Translations under genes and position numbers: made by a program
Source: Bradyrhizobium roseum
GTDB lineage: Bacteria > Pseudomonadota > Alphaproteobacteria > Rhizobiales > Xanthobacteraceae
Length of the DNA: 64,000 bases
Direction of reading: 5' to 3'
Assembly: GCF_030413175.1 (NCBI RefSeq)
Contig: NZ_CP129212.1
Coordinates: 4,464,001 to 4,528,000 of the forward strand
In this document: positions 54,920 to 61,164 of the stretch, in pieces
How the letters are laid out: every line of letters starts with the position of its first letter
How positions within the stretch are numbered: the stretch's first letter is position 1
The notes under the pieces: model-generated
Told to the model about the DNA's origin: nothing
What the model saw: the letters and a program-made list of their open reading frames with translations, nothing else
Databases searched by the model: none

Positions 54920-54955
54920 CCGGCCGCGCTCTTCCTTTGACCCGTCCACGAACAA

Positions 54956-54983
54956 AGGGTCCGACGCATCAGCGTCGGACCCT
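54956..54983. terminator. Hairpin downstream of the small gene at 55110
   Basis: Arms GGGTCCGACGC (54957-54967) and GCGTCGGACCC (54972-54982) around ATCA, with an extra closing A-T pair. On the minus strand it is followed by TTTGTT, so it fits a Rho-independent terminator before the helicase promoter/leader. Confidence 0.65.
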
Positions 54984-55109
54984 CGAGTTGCCCGCGATCA
55001 AGCCGGTTGCGCCTCCGCCTCGATCAGCCGCCTGGTGTGCTTCTTGACGCTGCAGGCACGATTGATCGGCCCCTGCCCGCTACACGGAACCGCGCGATGG
55101 CCGGGAGCC

Positions 55110-55619
55110 CTACAAGTTAACGGGTACAGTGGATCGCACCGAAGGTAAGGCGGCCCGACCCGCGACGACATCAGCGCCGACCTCATCCTCGGTGACCTCG
55201 TTCAGGCGCACGTTGGAATAGCGATGTTGCGTCAACCAGCGCTCGGCCGCTTCGTGGCTTTGGGCTAGATGAAGCAGTTCGGCATTGTCGCCATATTCCT
55301 GGAGGATGCGTACCGCGCCGATGGCAGGGCGTCCGACGATCTCGAAGCGGAGATCGCTGTCGAGGGAGTATATACGCCTGACCGTCAGCACCACGACGCC
55401 GCCGTTCCCGAAATCGCCCTCGTGGAGTGTGAAGCTGGCAGGCGAGATCCCGTTCGGCCGGTCTCTGGCCGGTTCTTTCCCGACGAGGCGCCCGGCGCCG
55501 TTGCGGGTTTCCCACGCCGCGAGCTTCTTTTTGAAACGCGCAGGCGGCCTCGGCGTGCCGTCGGCATAGCGAATGAGTGAACCGAGTGGTGCATTTTCGT
55601 AGACGGTGCGAGCAGACAT
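55110..55619 (-). CDS. Conserved ICE protein of unknown function
   Basis: 169 aa. TVYENAPLGSLIRYADGTPR, then PARFKKKLAAWETRNGAGRL, FTLHEGDFGNGGVVVLTVRR and NAELLHLAQSHEAAERWLTQ. No domain is recognised with confidence, but the gene occurs between ParB and the helicase gene in related elements to my knowledge of the layout. A strong AGGAGA site precedes the ATG at 55619. Soluble, mixed alpha/beta. Confidence 0.7.
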   Translation of the reverse strand: MSARTVYENAPLGSLIRYADGTPRPPARFKKKLAAWETRNGAGRLVGKEPARDRPNGISPASFTLHEGDFGNGGVVVLTVRRIYSLDSDLRFEIVGRPAIGAVRILQEYGDNAELLHLAQSHEAAERWLTQHRYSNVRLNEVTEDEVGADVVAGRAALPSVRSTVPVNL

Positions 55620-55641
55620 GATTGTTCTCCTGAAACGATGA

Positions 55642-55679
55642 AAGCCCGGCATGTCCCTGTCATTGGGGGAGCCGGGCTT
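55642..55679. terminator. Hairpin between parB and the next gene
   Basis: Arms AAGCCCGGC (55642-55650) and GCCGGGCTT (55671-55679), 9 bp perfect, loop 20 nt. In the minus direction it is followed by TTTC and then the ribosome site of the 55619 gene, so it may terminate parB mRNA or be a leader element. Confidence 0.5.
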
Positions 55680-55739
55680 GGGGATGGGTGTGAGGCTGGG
55701 AAGGTGCGAAGCGGCCGCAGCCGCCTCGCCTTCACTCAA

Positions 55740-57848
55740 CTATTCAGCTGCGATGATTTGGGGCCGGTCTTCGTCTGCGTCGGCGGCGACTTCGTCGTCC
55801 TCCGAGAGGAATTCCGGAAGCGCCTCGACGTCCGCAGCCGGACCTTGCTGCGCGTCATCGATGTCAGGGAGACGTAGCGGCTCGGGCAGCCAGCCCGTGC
55901 CATCGAGCAAACGCTCGGCCTCCCGCGCCATGTCGCCTTTCTTCAGGTGGTCGATGAGTTGCACCGACGGCTCACCCTTGGCCTCGCGCACCGCCTGGAG
56001 AATGCGGGGCTTGGTGACGCGGCCAAGGTAGTTATCGGCAGTCGGCTTCCAGCCTGCGGTCACCATGTCGAGCCCGACAGCGCGAGCCAGGGCATCGGCC
56101 TGATCGAGCCGGCGTCGGACGCCGTGGGCGGAGACGCGCCCCTCATTGTACCGGTTGGCGGGTTCGTGAAGTGCGTTGACCGCGGACGAGGCGCAGTGCG
56201 CGAACAGGGCCGCCTGCGCGGTCCTGTCGAGCGCAGCAAGCGCGTCCCACAGGCCGCCCTCCTCCTTGGGCAACCGCGCCTTCCATCCATCGTGGCGTCC
56301 GTCGATGGCGACAGCCGGCGCGCTCTCCTTCAGGCCGGCAGCCTGAGCGGGGAACGTCGGCGTTCGGATCGAGATCTCCAGGCAGCCGCTCGACGATGCG
56401 AAACGGTAGAAGGTCGCCAGCACGAAATTGTGCAGAACCGCCTGGAAGGCGACGGCGGGGCTGTTGGCCAGTGCATCGCGCAGCGCCAGCGTGCGATGCG
56501 CTGTCAACTCGGTGACGAGCCGGTCCGGTAGCGGCTTTACGGCATCGTCTTCGCCGACTGGCTCGGTCGACGCACCACCGACCGTGATGACGGCACGCTT
56601 GATCGTACCGGGCTCCCGGTTGTCGACTGGCTCTCCCCCAGCGTCGGCGTCGCCTTCGGGGACGTGGGGCACCTCGTCCTCAGGACGAACGTAACCGCGG
56701 TCGATCGAGAGTAAACCTTCGGCGTCGATACTGACGAAGGTGCCGGCACGGGCGATGTCGGCCGGATCGTAGATGAGCGATCGAGCTTCCAATACCGAAC
56801 GCGCCGCCTCGATCTCGCCAAGACGCTGGTCGATCTCGTCAGGCAGTTCGTCGGCGTCCTGATAGTCGGTCTCGATCCTGGCGTACTCGGCATTCAAGGC
56901 GTCGAGCGTCGCCCGCTCCTCCTCCGTCAGTTCAGCCGGCTGACCGTCGAGTTGGCGCAGCCCGTTGGACTGACCGTAGGGGAAGTCGACGGCAACTGTG
57001 ATCCACTTCCAGCCCTCGGCCGCGATCGCCTCGGCCACGATCCTGAGCTTCTCCGTGACCATACGATCGAGCAACGGTATGTCCTGCAGCCACCCCCCGT
57101 CATCGTGCTGAAACAAATCGCGCAGCACGACGCCACCCGCCTGCTCGTACGCGTCGAGCCCGACGAATTGGGCCCGGCGGTCGGAGGCGCGGACGGTGTG
57201 TTCCGTGAGCATCCGGCGGATCTGGTACGGCTCGTCGTTCTGAGAACGGCTCACATTGTCCCAAACCTGCTCCTGACGCGCCTGGTCGCCGGTGACGGTA
57301 AGGGCCATGAGTTGCTCCAGCGTCATGCCATCCTCGGCGTAGACGTCGTGCAGCTTCGGCGACACCGAAGCCAGGCGCAGGCGCTGCTTGACGATAGCCG
57401 GTGTCACGAAATGTCGTGCGGCGATGTCCTCTTCGCTCATGCCGCCGTCACGGAGGATCTGGAACGCACGGAACTGATCGAGCGGATGCAGGCCGACGCG
57501 TTCGTCGTTTTCCGCAAGCGAGTCGTCTTCGGCAATACCGCCGTCCCTGACCACGCAGGGGACCGGTTGCGTCTTCGCCATGCGCTTCTGCTTCACCAGA
57601 AGCTCGAGGGCGCGGTATCGACGCCCGCCCGCAGGCACCTCGAACATGCCGGTCTCCGTGCCGTCGGCGTCGACGGCGGCACGGACGCTGAGGCTTTGCA
57701 GCAAGGTGCGTTGCGCGATGCTCTCGGCCAGTTGCTCGATCGAGATGCCCGCCTTGACGCGGCGAACATTTGACTGGCTCAAGACCAGCTTGTTGAAAGG
57801 AATGTCCCGGGACGGACTGAGTTTGATCTTCTGAACGGCGCTTGCCAT
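55740..57848 (-). CDS. ParB/RepB/Spo0J-like nuclease-domain protein
   Basis: 702 aa. The ParB N-terminal domain lies at residues about 15-120 (IPFNKLVLSQSNVRRVKAGI, then EVPAGGRRYRALELLVKQKR), with the HTH segment FVTPAIVKQRLRLASVSPKL near 150. A long C-terminal region of unknown fold ends in an acidic tail. Such large ParB proteins are a fixture of ICE and plasmid accessory regions beside ardC; a CTPase-like or DNA-binding role is likely. The ATG at 57848 has GGAGAA upstream. Ahead of it is a structured leader like those of ardC and the helicase. Confidence 0.88.
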   Translation of the reverse strand: MASAVQKIKLSPSRDIPFNKLVLSQSNVRRVKAGISIEQLAESIAQRTLLQSLSVRAAVDADGTETGMFEVPAGGRRYRALELLVKQKRMAKTQPVPCVVRDGGIAEDDSLAENDERVGLHPLDQFRAFQILRDGGMSEEDIAARHFVTPAIVKQRLRLASVSPKLHDVYAEDGMTLEQLMALTVTGDQARQEQVWDNVSRSQNDEPYQIRRMLTEHTVRASDRRAQFVGLDAYEQAGGVVLRDLFQHDDGGWLQDIPLLDRMVTEKLRIVAEAIAAEGWKWITVAVDFPYGQSNGLRQLDGQPAELTEEERATLDALNAEYARIETDYQDADELPDEIDQRLGEIEAARSVLEARSLIYDPADIARAGTFVSIDAEGLLSIDRGYVRPEDEVPHVPEGDADAGGEPVDNREPGTIKRAVITVGGASTEPVGEDDAVKPLPDRLVTELTAHRTLALRDALANSPAVAFQAVLHNFVLATFYRFASSSGCLEISIRTPTFPAQAAGLKESAPAVAIDGRHDGWKARLPKEEGGLWDALAALDRTAQAALFAHCASSAVNALHEPANRYNEGRVSAHGVRRRLDQADALARAVGLDMVTAGWKPTADNYLGRVTKPRILQAVREAKGEPSVQLIDHLKKGDMAREAERLLDGTGWLPEPLRLPDIDDAQQGPAADVEALPEFLSEDDEVAADADEDRPQIIAAE

Positions 57849-57858
57849 GTCGGATTCT

Positions 57859-57907
57859 CCGCGACGGGCGGCCGAAAGACTCTCTCTTGACCTCCTACCC
57901 GTCACAG
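57859..57907 (-). promoter_or_regulatory. Structured leader upstream of parB
   Basis: Arms CCGCGACGGG (57859-57868) and CCCGTCACAG (57898-57907). In RNA the six core pairs plus two G-U and two G-C pairs make a 10-bp stem, a pattern of compensatory change compared with the perfect stem before ardC. The loop holds GGAGGTCAAGAGAGAG on the minus strand. Confidence 0.65.
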
Positions 57908-57982
57908 ACAAGCCGGCGCGCCTCTCACTCTCTGACGCGCAGCACCGGTTGGAAGCTGACACTGAGACGACGTGCTGCTGCA

Positions 57983-58933
57983 TCACGCGGCCTCCTCGTT
58001 GCCCTCAACGACGGAATCGATCGTGGGCGGCAGAAAAGCGAGCAGGAAATCGGCGGCCTTCGATGCCGCGCTCGCGGCGCGCACGACGGCGCGACTATCC
58101 TCGCGCAGAACCTCCAGCCAGGAACCGATGTAGTCGGCGTGGCGCACGGTTGGCACGATACCGAGCGAGGCACAAAGGAAGGCACCAGCTATTTCGGCGA
58201 CCAGCTCTTCGCGCGCGTATGATTTAGAGCCGAACGAACCCGAGTGGTCGCGGTTGAGGCGAGACGCATGACCGGTCCAATGACCGAGCTCATGGAAAGC
58301 GGTCCGGTGCCAATTGATCGGCTCGAAGTAAGCGGCCGGCGGCGGCACCTGCACGAAATCGCCCGCCGTGTTGTAGTAGGCGCGCGCACCGCCGATGCGG
58401 AAATCTGCGCCGGTCGCCGCAATCAACGCCTCGGCTCGGGGCTCAATCTGGCCCGGTGGCGGCGGGACGACCGATGCAGCGACCTCTTCGGGCAAGCCAT
58501 CGCACTGGTCCGTATTGAAGACGGTAAAGCGCTTGAGAAACGGGATAGCGCCCGGCTCTTCACCGGCCTCCGCGGCGCGCCGACGTTCGTCGCCCGGGGT
58601 GAAGCGATCGGCATAAACGACGGTCGTTCCCCGCTCGCCCTTCCCGACGTGGCCGCCAAGCCCGAGCGCCTGGCGAAAAGTAAGCCAGCTCTGTCCGGAA
58701 AAGCCGTGCTCGATAACGGAACCCCATAGGATCAGCACATTAATCCCGGAATATCCGCGCTGCGTCGAGGCATTGCGCGGCATCGCGAGCGGGGCCTTGA
58801 TCGCTGCCGTCCCCCATGGCTGCACCCACGGAATACGGCCGGCCTTCAGCTCGGCGATGATCTTGTCGGTGATTTCGGTGTAAAGGTTCGCGCGGTCGTT
58901 GCCGGCACGAACTCGGGCGGTATGTCCAGACAT
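57983..58933 (-). CDS. ardC: ArdC-like antirestriction zincin
   Basis: 316 aa. The N-terminal ssDNA-binding domain includes LYTEITDKIIAELKAGRIPW and ASTQRGYSGINVLILW. The C-terminal metallopeptidase domain has the zinc motif HELGHWTGH near residue 214 and the third-ligand helix ELVAEIAGAFLCASLG. ArdC proteins protect incoming DNA from host restriction early after transfer. Same strand as parB and the helicase; a perfect stem leader lies upstream. Intact. Confidence 0.94.
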   Translation of the reverse strand: MSGHTARVRAGNDRANLYTEITDKIIAELKAGRIPWVQPWGTAAIKAPLAMPRNASTQRGYSGINVLILWGSVIEHGFSGQSWLTFRQALGLGGHVGKGERGTTVVYADRFTPGDERRRAAEAGEEPGAIPFLKRFTVFNTDQCDGLPEEVAASVVPPPPGQIEPRAEALIAATGADFRIGGARAYYNTAGDFVQVPPPAAYFEPINWHRTAFHELGHWTGHASRLNRDHSGSFGSKSYAREELVAEIAGAFLCASLGIVPTVRHADYIGSWLEVLREDSRAVVRAASAASKAADFLLAFLPPTIDSVVEGNEEAA

Positions 58934-58942
58934 CGCGGTTCT

Positions 58943-58990
58943 CCGCGACGGGCGCCGGAGGCCTCTCCTCCGATCTTCAACCCGTCGCGG
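58943..58990 (-). promoter_or_regulatory. Structured leader upstream of ardC
   Basis: Perfect 10-bp arms CCGCGACGGG (58943-58952) and CCCGTCGCGG (58981-58990). On the minus strand the loop contains an inner CGGAGG/CCTCCG stem, and AGAGTGAGAG lies just upstream, shared with the parB leader. Confidence 0.7.
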
Positions 58991-59668
58991 CAGACCCGGC
59001 CCGCACTCTCACTCTTAGCGACCGCGCGGCGGCTCTTTGCGTTGGAAATCGAAGCCAGAAGGGTGAAGACCTGCGTGGCGAGGCTTCAGCGCAGCCGACG
59101 GCCCGGTCCCGGAGGGATTGTCGCTAGCGAATATTTGGAATCTGAGATGCGAACTGATGAAGGCCACGCCTCTCACGCCTATGTGCGCGAGAGGCCGAGC
59201 CTCTTGGCGAAGCAAGCGTCAATGCGAGCGCCAAGCGCTCTCCATGAACAAGGAAAAGAGGCACCCGCAGGAGGGTCAGCATAGCGCCGACGCGATAGCG
59301 GCGGGACCCGGGACCGAGTGCAGTCGCGAGACCGGTTAAGAAGGCACCCGAACGAAGGGCAGTGATAGCGACGCCGGAATGAAATGACGGCGGACCGAGG
59401 GCGAGTGCCTCCGGCGAGCGACTCATGATCGCGCGAGGGATCGAAGCCGGATGGCCGAGACGCCCTGCGGCTCGGTTCACGAGAGCCCGGTGCGGCACTT
59501 GCCGCGCGCACCCAAACGAAAAGCCGGGAAGACTAAGTTCAGGGACTGGGTGTCTGCGGTCAAAGATTCGAACCAGATCTTGAGCTCCCGCCGTTGCGAA
59601 TCCCAGCCATGTGTTATCGACCGGAACGAATGACGGACAAGACGATTCGCCGTTCAGGAGCCATTTCT
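58991..59668. other. Gap with no convincing gene
   Basis: About 680 bp between ardC and a small plus-strand gene. Overlapping short frames are present but none has a domain or ribosome site. Upstream of ardC this is where a promoter or a leading-region signal would lie. No tRNA or repeat pair is seen. Confidence 0.4.
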
Positions 59669-59932
59669 ATGCTGATGACAAGTGAACGAAGGCCGGCGAT
59701 ACGGACGATGCGCGGATGGGCGATTGACGTGCTCCAGGATGCTGGCGCCATCCGCGAGTGCGAGGAGCACGGTTGGATGCAAGACCGCGCCGATCCGCAC
59801 GCGTGGGAGCGAGCGATCGATATCGCCCGTGAAGACCCGCCAGCAGGGGTCTCCGCTGAAGCAGCGGCGGCCGAGGTTCGCGACGCGCTGAACTCGATCG
59901 GTGATACCTGCCCAGAATGTCCTCCTGATTAG
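59669..59932 (+). CDS. Small conserved hypothetical protein
   Basis: 87 aa. RTMRGWAIDVLQDAGAIREC, then EEHGWMQDRADPHAWERAID and the cysteine-containing end IGDTCPECPPD. The ATG at 59669 has AGGAG 8 nt upstream, better supported than an in-frame ATG 39 nt earlier. Helical and acidic. No function is recognised. It is convergent with the TolA-like gene on the other strand. Confidence 0.65.
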   Translation: MLMTSERRPAIRTMRGWAIDVLQDAGAIRECEEHGWMQDRADPHAWERAIDIAREDPPAGVSAEAAAAEVRDALNSIGDTCPECPPD

Positions 59933-59958
59933 AAGGACGGCGCCGAGCATGACAGAAA

Positions 59959-60573
59959 CTAACCCCGCGCGCGCCGCAGCGCAGCCTCCAATCGCTCCTT
60001 CTCCTTATCCCAGCGGGCTTTTTCGGCTTGCGATCTCTTCTCGATAGCCTCGGCCTCGGCCTGGATGACGGCGGCCCGCTTCGCGTGCTCCTGCTCGGCC
60101 TTGTCCAACGCAGCCTGCGCCTTGCCGATGGCCTGCTGCCGGCGTTCACGGTCCTTCTGCCTGGCGGCCTCTTCGCTCGCCCGTTCACGCTCGCGGCTCC
60201 TCCGTTCCCGTTCGTAGTCGAAAGCGGCCTTTCGTTCCAAAACCTTATCGACGGGGCGAGAGGAAGGCTTCTTCGCCTTTGGGCCTTTCGACTTGCGGGC
60301 GGCTTTCGTTGGTCTTCCGCCGCCAAGATCGGTGGGAAGCTCGGCATGTTCGCTGAAAGGTCGGTCCGTTCCAACCGGGCGCCTGAGAACGACGCCGGGC
60401 TTTGCCATGGTCGCGGCGATGACGTCCGGGTCGTGGCTCTCCTTCGCCGCGCCCTGATGGAAGAGATTGCTGTCTGCGCCCCACGCTTCCAGAGCCGCTT
60501 TCATGGAGGGAGCGGCCATCGCCAGATCGAAGAAGCCCAGCGAGGTCTGGTAGGTCTTCAGTTTTCTCGCCAT
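59959..60573 (-). CDS. Coiled-coil, Lys/Glu-rich hypothetical protein (TolA-like by composition)
   Basis: 204 aa. The N-terminal globular part is ARKLKTYQTSLGFFDLAMAA, GADSNLFHQGAAKESHDPDV and PGVVLRRPVGTDRPFSEH. A basic linker follows (SKGPKAKKPSSRPVDKVLER), then a long charged coiled coil (RERERASEEAARQKDRERRQ). Proteins like this are sometimes labelled TolA by composition only; there is no membrane anchor, so a Tol role is unlikely. The N-terminal domain looks conserved and may bind a partner. The ATG at 60573 begins at the domain. Confidence 0.7.
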   Translation of the reverse strand: MARKLKTYQTSLGFFDLAMAAPSMKAALEAWGADSNLFHQGAAKESHDPDVIAATMAKPGVVLRRPVGTDRPFSEHAELPTDLGGGRPTKAARKSKGPKAKKPSSRPVDKVLERKAAFDYERERRSRERERASEEAARQKDRERRQQAIGKAQAALDKAEQEHAKRAAVIQAEAEAIEKRSQAEKARWDKEKERLEAALRRARG

Positions 60574-60821
60574 GAGACGCTTCCCCGCACCGCCCACTGA
60601 CCGCTGCCATGGGATCAGCCGTGCTGTCTACCTCGCGAGCAGAGAACTTACGCCTCCAGGACGCGCTTCATTCCTGAAAAGCTACTGGAACTGTTCGAGC
60701 GCACGGCCTGGCCTCTTGTGCCCACCGGTACCGCGGCGCGCCCCGCCAGCCAAGGACCCAAGGTGGATATAGGCGCCCGCATGCGGGGAATGTGGCGGTA
60801 GCCGGGAGATATCGAAATGAG

Positions 60822-61045
60822 ATGCTCATCGCAATGGTCGCCGCATCCGTTTGCTCGCCAGCGATGGCAGCGGACTACCTGGAAAGGTTCTAGCCGTATC
60901 GGACGGAGACACATTCACGATGGAAGCCGGTGGCGCCAAAGTACGCGTGAGGATCTGCGGAATCGATGCACCCAAACGCGGGCAAGCTGGTTACGGACAG
61001 GCCGCCGGCGTGCTGTCGAGCATGATCGAGGGCATCGCGCGCGCC
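60822..61045 (+). pseudogene. Truncated and frameshifted staphylococcal-nuclease-like gene
   Basis: A signal peptide frame (MLIAMVAASVCSPAMAADYL) stops after a few codons. The mature part continues one frame over: GKVLAVSDGDTFTMEAGGAK, VRVRICGIDAPKRGQAGYGQ, the start of an SNase domain (DGDTF and RxxGIDAP hallmarks). Similarity ends near 61025, before the catalytic Glu and second Arg regions, so the domain is also truncated. It is inactive. The break may mark a rearrangement junction next to the ATPase gene region. Confidence 0.75.
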
Positions 61046-61116
61046 TTGCCGAGCTCCTTCTGCAGCGCCTTGCGGTCGCCTCCGGAGAGGGGCGTGGGGT
61101 GGTGCTTCGGTGCCAT
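60991..61116 (-). CDS. Short ORF downstream of the YhaN-like gene, possibly truncated
   Basis: 41 codons: MAPKHHPTPLSGGDRKALQK then ELGKARAMPS, after which the frame enters the nuclease remnant and ends. GAGGCG lies before the ATG. The first 28 codons show strong third-position GC, so this may be the start of a real gene cut by the same junction that truncated the nuclease. Confidence 0.3.
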   Translation of the reverse strand: MAPKHHPTPLSGGDRKALQKELGKARAMPSIMLDSTPAACP

Positions 61117-61164
61117 CCGGACGCCTCGTTTTCAGGTGCGATTAGGCAGAGCCTCGACGGCGAG

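Noticed and set aside
59560-59620. TTCGAACC-like text suggesting a tRNA T-arm and attachment site
   Set aside because: The flanking bases do not form a five-pair T stem and no acceptor or anticodon stems could be built.
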